This document shows, piece by piece, positions 9,077 to 17,804 of a stretch of DNA of 64,000 bases. The notes beneath the pieces were generated by a model. That model made no database searches, was not told the origin of the DNA, and saw only the letters and a list, made by a program, of their open reading frames with translations. The stretch covers positions 1 to 64,000 of the forward strand of contig NZ_SOFS01000023.1 in assembly GCF_004402235.1 (NCBI RefSeq), in the 5' to 3' direction. Within the stretch, counting starts at the first letter, position 1. Each line of letters begins with the position of its first letter. Made by a program: the position numbers and the translations under genes. Origin of the DNA: Cryobacterium glucosi. GTDB taxonomy: Bacteria; Actinomycetota; Actinomycetes; Actinomycetales; Microbacteriaceae.

Positions 9077-10189
9077 TCAATCCTGCGGTGCCTGCTTCCG
9101 CCAGCGGATGCCGGCGGCGATGAAACCGTCGAGGTCGCCGTCGAAGACCTGGGTGGGATTGTTGACCTCATAGTTGGTGCGGAGGTCCTTGACCATTTGG
9201 TACGGGGCGAGCACGTAGCTGCGCATCTGGTCGCCCCAGCTCGCCGTGATGACGCCGGCGAATTCCTTCTTGGTCGCGGCTTCCTGCTCGCGCTGGATCA
9301 GCAACAGCCGGGACTGCAGCACCCGCATGGCGGCCGCGCGGTTCTGGATCTGGCTCTTCTCGTTCTGGCAGCTCACCACCGTGCCGGTCGGGAGGTGGGT
9401 GATCCGGACGGCGGAGTCCGTCGTGTTGACGGACTGGCCGCCGGGTCCGCTCGACCGGAACACGTCCACGCGGATGTCGGTGTCCGGGATCTCGATCAAC
9501 TCGGTCTGCTCGATGAGCGGCACGACCTCGACGGCGGCGAAAGAGGTCTGGCGCTTGCCCGCGGAGTTGAACGGGCTCATCCGCACGAGCCGGTGGGTGC
9601 CGGCCTCGACGCTCAGCGTGCCGAAGGCATACGGCGAATCGATCTGCAGGGTCGCGGACTTGATGCCGGCCTCTTCCGCGTATCCGACGTCCAGCACCGT
9701 CACCGGGTAGTCGTGCTGTTCGGCCCAGCGCAGGTACATCCGCATCAGCATCTCGGCGAAGTCGGCGGCGTCGACGCCACCGGCGCCCGAGCGGATGGTC
9801 ATCACGGCGGGTCGTTCGTCGAATTCGCCGTTGAGAAGGGTGTGCACTTCGAGTTCGCCGAGCACCTTCTGCAGGCTCGCGAGCTCTGCGGTGGCTTCCT
9901 CGGCCGACTCCTCGTCGCCCTCGCCGTCGTTGGCCATCTCCACGAGGACTTCGAGGTCGTCGAGCCGGGACTCGATGCTCTCGATGCGCGCGAGCTCCGA
10001 CTGGCGGTGGCTGAGGTCGCTCGTGACCTTCTGGGCGTGCTCCGAGTCGTCCCACAGGTCGGGGGCGCCGGCCTGGTCGTTCAGGTCGGCGATGTCGGTG
10101 CGCAGTTGATCGATGTCGATCACGGCCCGAATGTCGCCGAAGGTGGCCCGCAATGCGGCGATCTGCTCCGAAATGTCCAGCTCAATCAT
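9077..10189 (-). CDS. prfB: Peptide chain release factor 2
   Basis: 370 residues. The stop-codon-reading tripeptide is S-P-F (205-207), which marks RF2 (UGA/UAA), and the peptidyl-tRNA hydrolysis motif G-G-Q is at 250-252 within [10 protein letters not shown]. The N-terminal coiled-coil domain is complete. There is no in-frame TGA and no CTTTGA frameshift site near codon 25, so the programmed frameshift that regulates prfB in many bacteria is absent, as is common in actinobacteria. It is the first gene of the prfB-ftsE-ftsX-smpB block; the 90-base gap to ftsE shows no clear terminator. Confidence 0.97.
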   Translation of the reverse strand: MIELDISEQIAALRATFGDIRAVIDIDQLRTDIADLNDQAGAPDLWDDSEHAQKVTSDLSHRQSELARIESIESRLDDLEVLVEMANDGEGDEESAEEATAELASLQKVLGELEVHTLLNGEFDERPAVMTIRSGAGGVDAADFAEMLMRMYLRWAEQHDYPVTVLDVGYAEEAGIKSATLQIDSPYAFGTLSVEAGTHRLVRMSPFNSAGKRQTSFAAVEVVPLIEQTELIEIPDTDIRVDVFRSSGPGGQSVNTTDSAVRITHLPTGTVVSCQNEKSQIQNRAAAMRVLQSRLLLIQREQEAATKKEFAGVITASWGDQMRSYVLAPYQMVKDLRTNYEVNNPTQVFDGDLDGFIAAGIRWRKQAPQD

Positions 10190-10274
10190 TTGCTGCCCAG
10201 CCTACCCGGCGTCGCAGGTCCCGGGCTGGTGCCCGCCCGGGCGCGGCTGCGCACCCGGGTAGCATCGAGGAGTC

Positions 10275-11588
10275 ATGACAAGCACCGAACGCCCCTTCAG
10301 CCTGCGCTCGGTGGCCCTTGCCGCCTTCCTGCCGACGTTCCTCTTCTCCGTCGGTGAGGGTGCGATCATCCCGCTGATCCCGATCGTGGCCAACAACCTC
10401 GGGGCGTCACTCGCCATGGCCGGGTTCATCGCCGCGATGATCATGGTCGGCGAGCTCATCGGCGACATCCCGAGCGGCTGGGTCGTCTCCCGGATCGGCG
10501 AGCGCAACGCGATGATCTGGGCATCGTTCCTCGCGATCATCGCGATCCTCGTCTGCCTGGTCGCCCCGAACCCGCTCGTGCTGGGCGTCGGGATCTTCAT
10601 CGTCGGCCTCGCGACGGCGATCTTCTCCCTCGCCAGGCACGCCTTCATGACGAGCTACGTGCCGGTCGCCTACCGGGCGCGTGCGCTGTCGACCCTCGGC
10701 GGGATCTTCCGCGGCGGCTGGTTCGTCGGCCCCTTCATCGCGACCGCCGTCATCCGCTTCACCGGGGGCACCCAGGCCGTGTTCTGGGTGTTCGTCGTCG
10801 CGTGCCTCGGCGCGGCCCTCGTGCTCCTGCTGCTGCCGGACCCCGCGAGCACCTTCGGCACTCCCGAACTCGCGACGTCGCCGGATGGAACCGTGCGCCC
10901 GGCCGGCCAGGAACTCGCGGAGGAGGAGAGCCAGGGCCTGTTCCAGACCATCTGGAGCTTCCGCGGCGTCCTCATCCGGCTCGGCACCGGCGCGGGCCTC
11001 GTCGGCGCGATGCGGTCCGCGCGCGCCGTCCTCATCCCGCTCTGGGCCGTCAGCATCGGCATCAGCGAGCCGGACATCGCGCTCATCATCGGCATCGCCG
11101 GCGGCATCGACTTCGCCCTGTTCTACGCGAGCGGCCAGATCATGGACCGTTACGGTCGCATGTGGAGCGCGCTCCCCTCGATGATCGGCCTCGGCCTCGG
11201 CCTCCTCGTCCTCGCGTTCACGCATGACCTGTCCACCAACGTGCAGTGGCTCATCGGTGTCGCGATGTTCCTGTCGGTCGCGAACGGGATCGGCAGCGGA
11301 ATCCTGATGACTCTCGGCGCCGACCTGGCCCCCAAGGACAACCCGGCACCGTTCCTCGGGGCGTGGCGGTTCACCGGCGACTTCGGCAGCGCCGTCGCCC
11401 CCGTCGCGGTCGCCGGGCTCACGATCGTGTCGATCTCCCTCGCGAGCGGCGTGATGGGCGCCTTCGGGCTGATCGGCGCCGTGTTGCTCGGCCGGTACAT
11501 TCCGCGCTACGTGCCCCGCCGCCCCCGGCCCGGAACCAAGCCCGGACCAGCGTCGGGGACCCCCGGAACGCTGCCCGGCCGGGAATGA
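10275..11588 (+). CDS. Major facilitator superfamily transporter
   Basis: A 437-residue protein with about 12 hydrophobic segments. The cytoplasmic loop after segment 2-3 reads [16 protein letters not shown], the MFS motif A region, and a weaker copy follows segment 8 (I-M-D-R-Y-G-R-M). Start ATG 10275 is preceded by GAGGAG at good spacing. This is the drug/metabolite exporter type of MFS; the substrate is unknown. It is divergent from prfB and 43 bases upstream of the deazaflavin enzyme gene, with which it may be co-transcribed. Confidence 0.85.
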   Translation: MTSTERPFSLRSVALAAFLPTFLFSVGEGAIIPLIPIVANNLGASLAMAGFIAAMIMVGELIGDIPSGWVVSRIGERNAMIWASFLAIIAILVCLVAPNPLVLGVGIFIVGLATAIFSLARHAFMTSYVPVAYRARALSTLGGIFRGGWFVGPFIATAVIRFTGGTQAVFWVFVVACLGAALVLLLLPDPASTFGTPELATSPDGTVRPAGQELAEEESQGLFQTIWSFRGVLIRLGTGAGLVGAMRSARAVLIPLWAVSIGISEPDIALIIGIAGGIDFALFYASGQIMDRYGRMWSALPSMIGLGLGLLVLAFTHDLSTNVQWLIGVAMFLSVANGIGSGILMTLGADLAPKDNPAPFLGAWRFTGDFGSAVAPVAVAGLTIVSISLASGVMGAFGLIGAVLLGRYIPRYVPRRPRPGTKPGPASGTPGTLPGRE

Positions 11589-11631
11589 CCGATGTGGAAT
11601 GTTCCCCAGTGCAGTGACGTTTAATGGTGTC

Positions 11632-12120
11632 ATGCCTCTCATCGGAGAATATGAACCCAGCCCACAGCAGTGGGTCCGCGACCAGGTCGCCCTCTACGAG
11701 AGCTCCGGCGGCGAGCAGGGCACCACGATGCGCGGCATGCCCGTCATCGTCCTGACCACGCTCGGTGCGAAGTCCGGCAAGATCCGCAAGGCCCCGCTGA
11801 TGCGCGTCGAGCACGACGGCAGCTACGCGGCCATCGCCTCGCTCGGCGGCGCACCACGGAACCCGGTCTGGTACGCCAACGTCGTCGCCCACCCCGAGGT
11901 CGAGCTGCAGGACGGCACCCGGAAATGGGACATGGTCGCCCGTGAGGTCACCGGCGACGAACGCGCCGCGTGGTGGGAGCGCGCCGTCGCGGCGTATCCC
12001 GACTATGCCGACTACCAGGTCAAGACCGAACGGATCATCCCCGTCTTCGTACTCGAGCCCCTCACCACAGAGCCCGTCTCCGCCGTTCAGAGCCCCACCG
12101 TACCCACGGCGCAGGGCTGA
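11632..12120 (+). CDS. F420/flavin-dependent Ddn-type nitroreductase
   Basis: 162 residues of the nitroreductase/deazaflavin-dependent oxidoreductase family (PF04075). Recognisable parts are W-V-R-D-Q-V near the start, [18 protein letters not shown], then [21 protein letters not shown]-type sequence, and the C-terminal [16 protein letters not shown]. In mycobacteria, members reduce quinones or nitroaromatics with F420H2. The ATG at 11632 (M-P-L-I-G-E-Y) is preferred over an upstream ATG, because conserved sequence starts here. The pentapeptide gene begins two bases after its stop, so the two are likely co-transcribed. Confidence 0.82.
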   Translation: MPLIGEYEPSPQQWVRDQVALYESSGGEQGTTMRGMPVIVLTTLGAKSGKIRKAPLMRVEHDGSYAAIASLGGAPRNPVWYANVVAHPEVELQDGTRKWDMVAREVTGDERAAWWERAVAAYPDYADYQVKTERIIPVFVLEPLTTEPVSAVQSPTVPTAQG

Positions 12121-12122
12121 GC

Positions 12123-12785
12123 GTGGCGCGCGCCCGCTCCGGCACCAGACCTCCCCTTCTCGACCCGATCCGCCTCGACGACCTCACGGACGCCGATGGC
12201 TCAGAACTCGTCTCTGGCGCCGACGTCGAGGCGCAGCGTTTCAGCGACTGCGACTTCGACGGACGGGACCTCACCGGGGTCGCCTTCCGCGAATGCGAAT
12301 TCCACACGGTGTCGCTGAACGATGCGAAACTGCGCGGCGCGACCCTCTCGGAGTGCGTCGCGGGCGAACTGCACGCGGCCATCTTCAGCGCACCCCGCTC
12401 GGTCTGGCGCGACGTGCGCGTCGAGCACTCCCGCCTCGGCTCGGTCGAACTCTACGAGTCGAGCCTCCGGTCCGTGCAGTTCGACGGCAGCAAGCTCGAC
12501 TTCGTCAATCTGCGCAATGCCCAGCTGCACGATGTCCTGCTGAGCAATTGCATCATCGAGGAGCTCGACCTCGGCAGCGCGACGGTGCAGCGCCTCGAGC
12601 TCCGGGGCTGCCGGATCGGCACTCTCGACGTGACGAGGGCCACGCTCAAGGACGTCGACCTGCGCGGAAGCGATTTCAGCGTGATCCGTGGTCTCGAGGG
12701 TCTCCGCGGAGCCACGATCGACGACCCCCAGCTGAGCCTCCTCGCCCCGATCATGGCGGATCACCTGGGCATCATCGTCGAGTAG
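12123..12785 (+). CDS. Pentapeptide-repeat protein
   Basis: A 220-residue protein, largely built of degenerate five-residue repeats of the A(D/N)Lxx kind: C-D-F-D-G, R-D-L-T-G, V-A-F-R-E, C-E-F-H-T, A-K-L-R-G, A-T-L-S-E and, later, S-K-L-D-F, V-N-L-R-N, A-Q-L-H-D, V-L-L-S-N. These should form a right-handed quadrilateral beta-helix that mimics the surface of DNA; some relatives protect gyrase from inhibitors, but most have no known role. The GTG start lies two bases after the deazaflavin enzyme gene. Its stop codon falls inside a threefold 13-base tandem repeat. Confidence 0.85.
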   Translation: MARARSGTRPPLLDPIRLDDLTDADGSELVSGADVEAQRFSDCDFDGRDLTGVAFRECEFHTVSLNDAKLRGATLSECVAGELHAAIFSAPRSVWRDVRVEHSRLGSVELYESSLRSVQFDGSKLDFVNLRNAQLHDVLLSNCIIEELDLGSATVQRLELRGCRIGTLDVTRATLKDVDLRGSDFSVIRGLEGLRGATIDDPQLSLLAPIMADHLGIIVE

Positions 12786-12817
12786 CGGCGTCGAGTAGCG
12801 GCGTCGAGTAGCGGCGT
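12779..12817. repeat. Three tandem copies of a 13-base unit
   Basis: CGAGTAGCGGCGT is present three times without interruption. The first copy contains the TAG stop of the pentapeptide-repeat gene, so changes in copy number would not alter the protein. It lies between convergent genes. Confidence 0.9.
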
Positions 12818-12868
12818 CGCGGCGCGTTACTGCCCCTACGCGCAACGTCTCGCCGGTCCGGTGCGGGC

Positions 12869-13393
12869 TCAGGGCTTCCGCGCACCGCCCGATTTTGCCC
12901 GCTTCCGGAGTTTCCCGGCCTTCGACTTTGCGGACTTCTTGTGCGGCTTCGGGGACTTCGGGGACTTCGCTCGTCGAGGAGAAGCGGACGGGACCCCAGA
13001 GGGCCGGGATGCGGCCTGCGCGTCGCTCGGGTCGGCACCCGCTGCAACCGTCGTCAACACCGAATCGGCGAGCGGATCGCTCTCCCCTGTCGCAGCCCGG
13101 CGATACCCCTGCAGCCAGGCGTCGAGCTCGTCGAACGCGGTGGATGCGAGCGAGTAGATGCGTTGCTGGGCGCGGGGCTCCACGGTGACGAAGCCCGCCT
13201 CGCGCAGGGTGCGCAGATGCCGGGAGGTTCCGGGCTGGCTGAGGCCCAGGTGCGCCGCGAGCTGTCCGGTGCTGCGCACGCCGAGCCGCAGCTCGGCAAG
13301 GATCAATCGACGATTCGGGTCGACAAGGACATCGAACGCGGTTTGCATACCCCCGGCATGGGTATCTTTCGGCGAACTGCCCATGGTCTGCAT
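12869..13393 (-). CDS. ArsR-family regulator with lysine-rich C-terminal tail
   Basis: 174 residues. Residues ~16-100 form an ArsR-like winged helix: F-D-V-L-V-D-P-N-R-R-L-I-L-A-E-L, then the recognition helix region L-G-L-S-Q-P-G-T-S-R-H-L-R-T-L and the wing R-A-Q-Q-R-I-Y-S-L. The segment A-F-D-E-L-D-A-W-L-Q follows. No cysteine pair for arsenic-type metal sensing is present. The last ~45 residues are Ala/Lys/Ser/Pro-rich with repeated K-S-P-K and K-K-S-A-K-S-K, resembling histone-H1-like tails, which may add non-specific DNA binding. Starts at 13393, 13384 and 13348 are possible; 13393 is chosen because a -10-like CATACT lies six bases before it. The nearest gene downstream is convergent. 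Confidence 0.82.
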   Translation of the reverse strand: MQTMGSSPKDTHAGGMQTAFDVLVDPNRRLILAELRLGVRSTGQLAAHLGLSQPGTSRHLRTLREAGFVTVEPRAQQRIYSLASTAFDELDAWLQGYRRAATGESDPLADSVLTTVAAGADPSDAQAASRPSGVPSASPRRAKSPKSPKPHKKSAKSKAGKLRKRAKSGGARKP

Positions 13394-13411
13394 TGCTTTA
13401 GTATGCCTTCG

Positions 13412-13440
13412 GCTTATATAACCGTCAAGCTCATATAAGC
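13412..13440. promoter_or_regulatory. Inverted repeat and promoter of the ArsR-like gene
   Basis: GCTTATAT (13412-13419) and ATATAAGC (13433-13440) form a perfect 8-base inverted repeat with a 13-base spacer, 19 bases upstream of the regulator start. On the minus strand TTGACG (within the spacer) and CATACT, 17 bases apart, look like -35 and -10 elements; CATACT ends six bases from the ATG. A regulator dimer bound to the repeat would block this promoter, which suggests autoregulation. Confidence 0.5.
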
Positions 13441-13452
13441 GCCGGTCCTGGA

Positions 13453-14361
13453 CTACGGGATGGCGCCCGCTGTCGCCTCCAGGTCGGAGATCGGGCGGTC
13501 GCGCTGGGTCGCGATCGCGGCGCCCGCGGCCACGCAGACCACGACGATCGCGATCTGCTGCTGGAGCAGCAGAGTCTCCCCGAGCACGAGCACACCGAAT
13601 ATCGCCGCGATGACCGGTCCGAAGCTCGTGATGATCGCGTAGAGGCGCGGGGTGATCCGGCGCAGGATGTACGTGTCGAGCACGTACGGGAATGCAGAGG
13701 AGAGCACCCCGATCGCGAGCAGCAGCCCGAGCACACCCCAGTCGAGCCGGGTGTAGTCGACGGTGAGGAGCGCAAACGGCACGAGCAGGGTGAGACTGAC
13801 GACGCTCGCGACCGAGATGCCCTCGAGGCCGGGGAAGGTCACGGCGACCCGTCGGGTCAGCAGGATGTACCCGGCCCACGCCGCCGCCGCGACGAGGGCG
13901 TAGAACAGGCCGAGCAGGTTGATCTCTCCGGAGGACCAGGTCAGCAGGAAGACTCCCCCGGCCGCCGTGGTCGCGCAGATGAAGTCGAGCGGTCGCCGCG
14001 AGGTGAAGAGGGCGAGGGAGAACGGGCCCAGGAATTCGATCGTCGCAGCGATGCCGAGCCCGAGCAGGTGCACCGCCTCGTAGAAGGCGAGGTTCATCAC
14101 GGCGAGGTCAAGTCCGAGAAGGAGCGCGGGCCAGAGCAGCCGCCACGTCAGGGTCGACAGCTTCGGTCGGTAGAACGGCAGGACCGCGCAGGCCATCACG
14201 ATCTGCCTGGCCGCGACGACGACGGGGGAACCGACGATCGGGATCGCGAGTCCGGCGAGCGAGGAGCCGTAGTTGATGCTGACCTCGGTGACGAGCTGGG
14301 CACCGGCCCCCGCCAGCCGTTTGGATTTCGCCGTCACGCCGGGCGCCCCTGTCTCGTTCAC
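13453..14361 (-). CDS. EamA/DMT-family exporter (RhtA-like)
   Basis: 302 residues, ten predicted membrane segments in two EamA halves. The first half carries E-F-L-G-P-F-S-L-A-L-F-T-S-R-R and the second I-T-S-F-G-P-V-I-A-A-I-F-G-V-L-V-L-G-E, the hallmark of the amino-acid/metabolite exporters related to E. coli RhtA. Substrate is unknown. It ends 60 bases from the start of the ArsR-like gene on the same strand, with the regulator's inverted repeat in the gap. Confidence 0.85.
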   Translation of the reverse strand: MNETGAPGVTAKSKRLAGAGAQLVTEVSINYGSSLAGLAIPIVGSPVVVAARQIVMACAVLPFYRPKLSTLTWRLLWPALLLGLDLAVMNLAFYEAVHLLGLGIAATIEFLGPFSLALFTSRRPLDFICATTAAGGVFLLTWSSGEINLLGLFYALVAAAAWAGYILLTRRVAVTFPGLEGISVASVVSLTLLVPFALLTVDYTRLDWGVLGLLLAIGVLSSAFPYVLDTYILRRITPRLYAIITSFGPVIAAIFGVLVLGETLLLQQQIAIVVVCVAAGAAIATQRDRPISDLEATAGAIP

Positions 14362-14417
14362 GATGTCGTGCCGCGCGGATCGCGCTCGAATTCGAGGCTA
14401 GCGGGTGACGGGACGGT

Positions 14418-15062
14418 TCAAGGCCCGGCCCACGCCTCGGCCAGGAGTGTGACCGTTTCGTCATCGGAGAGCTGGTGGAAGTCGACGTAGAACTGGCCGA
14501 TCGCCCAGAACTGCTCGGGGGTCTGCACCACGACGACGTCGTCCGCGAGCCCGCGCATCTCCTCGACGACATCGGCCGGGGCGACGGGCACCGCAAGGAC
14601 GATACGGGCGGCGCCCTGGCGCTTCACTGCGGCGAGGGCCGCCTTGGCCGTCGCTCCCGTGGCCAGCCCGTCGTCCACGACCACGACGACCCGTCCGTCT
14701 GGGTTCACCCGGGGACGGTCTCCGAGATAGGCGGCGCGCCGCCGCTCGATCTCGGTGAGCTCCCGGCGCCTGGCCCGGCCGAGTCCCGCGGCGTCGGCCC
14801 CGGTCTCGACGAAGACGTCCTCGTTGACGATCATCTGGGCGTCTGCCCCGTCCACGACGGCGCCCATCGCGACCTCGGGGAATCCGGGTGCACCGAGCTT
14901 GCGCACGAGGATCAGGTCGAGGGGAGCGTGCAGGCGCCGGGCGACCTCGAGGGCGACCGGCACTCCGCCGCGTGGCAGCGCATAGACGACGGGGTCGGTG
15001 AGGTCCAGCTCGGCGACGAGCTCGGCGAGCAAGCGGCCGGCGTCGCGGCGATCGGTGAACAT
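14418..15062 (-). CDS. Phosphoribosyltransferase-family protein
   Basis: 214 residues. The PRPP-binding loop is V-V-V-V-V-D-D-G-L-A-T-G-A-T; the N-terminal part has L-P-R-G-G-V-P-V-A and L-V-R-K-L-G-A-P, which together define the ComF/YhfQ-like phosphoribosyltransferase group. The substrate of this group is not settled. ATG at 15062 is chosen because GGGAGG lies just upstream; the frame upstream is rich in arginine and not convincing. A short tandem repeat of CGGTTCCTCC lies immediately upstream of the ribosome-binding site. Confidence 0.78.
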   Translation of the reverse strand: MFTDRRDAGRLLAELVAELDLTDPVVYALPRGGVPVALEVARRLHAPLDLILVRKLGAPGFPEVAMGAVVDGADAQMIVNEDVFVETGADAAGLGRARRRELTEIERRRAAYLGDRPRVNPDGRVVVVVDDGLATGATAKAALAAVKRQGAARIVLAVPVAPADVVEEMRGLADDVVVVQTPEQFWAIGQFYVDFHQLSDDETVTLLAEAWAGP

Positions 15063-15135
15063 GGGGCCTCCCGGTTCCTCCCGGTTCCTCCCGGACTCTC
15101 CCGGTTCGCTGTGGAGAGTAGCCCCGCGTGCGCCT

Positions 15136-15633
15136 CTACCGGAAGACCGAGCGGGCGACGGCCGACACCTCGAGGGGAACACCCGCCGGCAGCACGAGGG
15201 TGAGGATGGGCGGGCGCCAGTACGCACTCAGGGACACCGTCGCACTCTGACCGTCTGCGGATGCCGCCCGGCTCACGACCAGTTCCTCGAGGGTGGGGTG
15301 CGGGGCCGCCGCGAGGTAGGCATCCGCTGCCGTGCGTACCGCACCGGAATCGAGTTCGGTGCGCAGCGGGACCGCCGAACCATCCGGAGCGATGGTGACC
15401 GCGTCCAGGGTGTACGCCTCAGCAGCGGCGAGCGCGGCACCGTCCGCGAGGGTGAGCAGGCGTTTCCGCTCGAGGTAGAGGGACGATGCGGCCACGACCA
15501 GGAGGATCACGACGAGCGCGAGAAAGCCGTAGAAGATGGTGAGCAGGAGGGTGGAACCGGTGTCGTCCGACAGGTCGTCCGGCCTGTCGGCGGCTCGCAC
15601 CTCGGGCGCCCGGCGTCGTGGTCGCACGGTCAT
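15136..15633 (-). CDS. TadG/Rv3654c-like membrane-anchored pilus assembly protein
   Basis: 165 residues. The N-terminal part S-D-D-T-G-S-T-L-L-L-T-I-F-Y-G-F and following hydrophobic helix (about 25-50), then L-Y-L-E-R-K-R-L-L-T-L-A-D-G-A-A-L-A-A-A-E-A, is the Tad-like Flp-assembly signature (PF13400). The rest is extracytoplasmic. It is the last gene of the Tad cluster. The ATG overlaps the stop of the preceding TadE-like gene by four bases (ATGA). Confidence 0.75.
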   Translation of the reverse strand: MTVRPRRRAPEVRAADRPDDLSDDTGSTLLLTIFYGFLALVVILLVVAASSLYLERKRLLTLADGAALAAAEAYTLDAVTIAPDGSAVPLRTELDSGAVRTAADAYLAAAPHPTLEELVVSRAASADGQSATVSLSAYWRPPILTLVLPAGVPLEVSAVARSVFR

Positions 15634-16157
15634 GGTCCGGTCCCCGGCTGCCAGAATCGGGACACGGTCTGGGTCGCGTTCGACTCGAGGGGCACGCTCG
15701 CCGTCCCGGCCAGCCCAAGCACGTCCGGTACAAGGGGCAGGGACACCCGCAGGCGCACGGTGACCGTCACTGCGGTGCGGCGTTTCAGGCATCCGCCGGC
15801 CGCGGCCGCGCAGTCGATCGACACCTGCGCGTCCCCGGCCGGAAGGCCGTAGTCGGCGAGGGCGAAGTCGACCGCGCGCTGAGCGCGCTCCGCCGCGACT
15901 GCCTCGCTCGGCGCGCGCACATAGACCCGGGCGGCCTGCCGGGCGGCGCCCTCCACGGCGAGCGCGCCGCCCTGAAGCACGGACATGGCGAGCACGAGGT
16001 AGACGAGCGGCACAAGGAGAATCATGCCCGTCGTGATGAATTCGAGGGACGCTGACCCGTGGTCAGAGCGCAGTCGGCGGGAGATTCGTTTCACAAAACC
16101 GGCGGGGGCTGAATGACGGGTGGCGTCTGCCTCAGTCCGAGCCTTCGACGACGGCAC
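15630..16157 (-). CDS. TadE-like pseudopilin
   Basis: 175 residues. After a basic leader (to ~32) comes D-H-G-S-A-S-L-E-F-I-T-T-G-M-I-L-L-V-P-L, the TadE motif with a glutamate five residues into the hydrophobic helix. About 110 extracytoplasmic residues follow, with a C-A-A-A-A-G-G-C pair of cysteines. It overlaps the upstream TadE-like gene by 26 bases and the downstream TadG-like gene by four. Confidence 0.78.
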   Translation of the reverse strand: MPSSKARTEADATRHSAPAGFVKRISRRLRSDHGSASLEFITTGMILLVPLVYLVLAMSVLQGGALAVEGAARQAARVYVRAPSEAVAAERAQRAVDFALADYGLPAGDAQVSIDCAAAAGGCLKRRTAVTVTVRLRVSLPLVPDVLGLAGTASVPLESNATQTVSRFWQPGTGP

Positions 16158-16524
16158 GCCCGATCACCTCCAGGCTCCGATCGGGGCCGAGCAACCCGAG
16201 CAGCGGAAGCGGGGCGACCACCCGCATCCGCACGGTTGGGAAGCCTCTGTCACTCGCGTAGGTCGCGGTCACGTCGGTCGCGAAGGCGGGACCGAGCGCG
16301 GCCACGATCAGGTCCCGGGTGCGCGCGGTGCCGGCATCGAGGCCGGTGTCGGCGAGCGAACCGTAACGTGCGCCCTCGGCGGCGGCATCGAGCACGGTGT
16401 TGCGCACGTGCAGCGCGAGTGCGAGTTGAAGCACGGTCAGGGTCAGCACCGTCAGCAGTGCCGCGACGAGCACGAACTCGGCCGGCGAGGAGCCGCGGTC
16501 GGCACCGAAATCGAGGCGCAGCAT
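16132..16524 (-). CDS. TadE-like pseudopilin
   Basis: 130 residues. D-R-G-S-S-P-A-E-F-V-L-V-A-A-L-L-T-V-L is the TadE-type segment with the conserved glutamate, followed by a single membrane helix and A-A-A-E-G-A-R-Y-G-S. ATG 16524 is used because the upstream frame is arginine/proline-rich and is the shadow of tadC. Same strand and operon as the other Tad genes; 56 bases after the small pilin gene. Confidence 0.78.
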   Translation of the reverse strand: MLRLDFGADRGSSPAEFVLVAALLTVLTLTVLQLALALHVRNTVLDAAAEGARYGSLADTGLDAGTARTRDLIVAALGPAFATDVTATYASDRGFPTVRMRVVAPLPLLGLLGPDRSLEVIGRAVVEGSD

Positions 16525-16580
16525 CCCTCGCCGACCGCCGGTCTGCGGCGCGACGCCGTGCGCCGGGCGGGCCGAACCCG

Positions 16581-16766
16581 TCAGAGTCCGCTCACCCGGT
16601 TGATCGCCTGTTGGAAGATGCCGCTCAGCGCCGGCCCGGCGAGACCCCAGATCACGATCACCAGCCCGGCGGTCATCAGCGTGATCAGGACCCAGCCGGG
16701 CACGTCCCCGGTGTCGTCGTGCCTCGCCGTCCACTGCCTGCGGATGCGCCGCGTCAGGGTATGCAT
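16581..16766 (-). CDS. Small Flp-pilin-like protein (DUF4244 type)
   Basis: 61 residues: a basic N-terminus (T-R-R-I-R-R-Q-W), a short polar stretch D-D-T-G-D-V-P-G-W and one hydrophobic helix V-L-I-T-L-M-T-A-G-L-V-I-V-I-W-G-L-A-G-P-type, then a short tail. Size and place, between the TadC and TadE genes, match the Flp pilin subunit or its DUF4244 counterpart in actinobacterial Tad clusters. AGGAGA lies eight bases before the ATG. The cleavage site for a prepilin peptidase is not obvious. Confidence 0.65.
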   Translation of the reverse strand: MHTLTRRIRRQWTARHDDTGDVPGWVLITLMTAGLVIVIWGLAGPALSGIFQQAINRVSGL

Positions 16767-16865
16767 GTTCGTCTCCTCTTCTCGGTGGTCGTCGTGTCGG
16801 TGCTTGTCGTGCAGGTGGTGAGGGTGCCAGGGTGCGGTCCATATATGCGGTCGAGGCCGGCACGG

Positions 16866-17804
16866 TCAGAAACCGGCCTGCAGGATGAAAAGGCCGGGGA
16901 AGATCGCGAACAGGATCGTCATGGGGAGGATCAGGAATACGAGCGGAACGAGCATCGCGACCTCCTTCTTCCCCGCGACCTCGAGGAGCTCGCGCTTGGT
17001 CTCCTCGCGGGCGTCCTGCGCCTGGGCGCGCAGCACCTCGGCGAGCGGGGTGCCGCGGTCGAGTGCACCGCCGACCTGGTCGACGAAGCGGGTCAGCGCC
17101 GTCAGTTGCAGGGACCTGGCGAGTGACTGGAGGGCCTCGACGAGCGGGATCCCGGAGTGCACCTCGGCGACGACGCCGGCGAATTCGCGGGACAGCTCCC
17201 CCGCGCTCGTGCGGGACACCCTGGCCAATGCATCGAGGATGCCTTCCCCGGCCGACAGGGACAGGGTGAGGAACTCGAGAATGGTCGGCAGCTCGGCACG
17301 CATCCTCGTGAGTCGGCCGTATGCGGCTCGGCGCAGGACCCCATCCCAGAGCAAGGCACCGCCGAGCCCGACGAGCACGGGGATCGCGGCAGCCGCCAGC
17401 ACCGGGAGGGCGTGCAGGGCGGGGACGAACACGACCGCGACGAGGCCGGCGGCAAGGGACAGGAGTGCGCAGACGAGCTGCTGGGAGCGGAACTCGTCGA
17501 GGCTGCGCCGGGACCCCGATTGCCGGAGACGCCGTTCGACGGTGTCGGAACCGCCGAGGAGAGCCGCGAGTCCGCGTCGAAGCCGGCCGAAGACCGGCAC
17601 GAACAGGGTGCCGAGCACCGGGATCGGATCGACGGTGGTGCGCCCGACGAACGCGCGGGCCTCCGGCGACACGTCCAGGATGTACGGGGCCAACCGGTCG
17701 GCCAGCCGGGGCCGGCTGAGCCGGGGGAAGACGCTCACGAGCGACCAGAGCCCGATACCGAGCACCGCGCCGAAGAACACACCCCACGCGAGCGGGGCGC
17801 TCAC
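16866..17804 (-). CDS. tadC: Tad secretion membrane protein (TadC-like, T2SS F domain)
   Basis: 312 residues. It has N-terminal membrane segments, then the T2SS F domain in the C-terminal half with E-L-P-T-I-L-E-F-L-T-L-S-L-S-A-G, A-L-Q-S-L-A-R-S, the K-R-E-L-L-E-V-A-G-K-K-E-V-A-M-L-V-P-L segment and a last hydrophobic stretch ending I-L-Q-A-G-F. It forms the inner-membrane platform with TadB. The GTG at 17804 overlaps the tadB stop (GTGA). Confidence 0.82.
   Translation of the reverse strand: MSAPLAWGVFFGAVLGIGLWSLVSVFPRLSRPRLADRLAPYILDVSPEARAFVGRTTVDPIPVLGTLFVPVFGRLRRGLAALLGGSDTVERRLRQSGSRRSLDEFRSQQLVCALLSLAAGLVAVVFVPALHALPVLAAAAIPVLVGLGGALLWDGVLRRAAYGRLTRMRAELPTILEFLTLSLSAGEGILDALARVSRTSAGELSREFAGVVAEVHSGIPLVEALQSLARSLQLTALTRFVDQVGGALDRGTPLAEVLRAQAQDAREETKRELLEVAGKKEVAMLVPLVFLILPMTILFAIFPGLFILQAGF

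Noticed and set aside
9900-10189. Programmed frameshift in prfB
   Set aside because: The frame is continuous and no in-frame TGA or SD-like/CTT-TGA signal is present.
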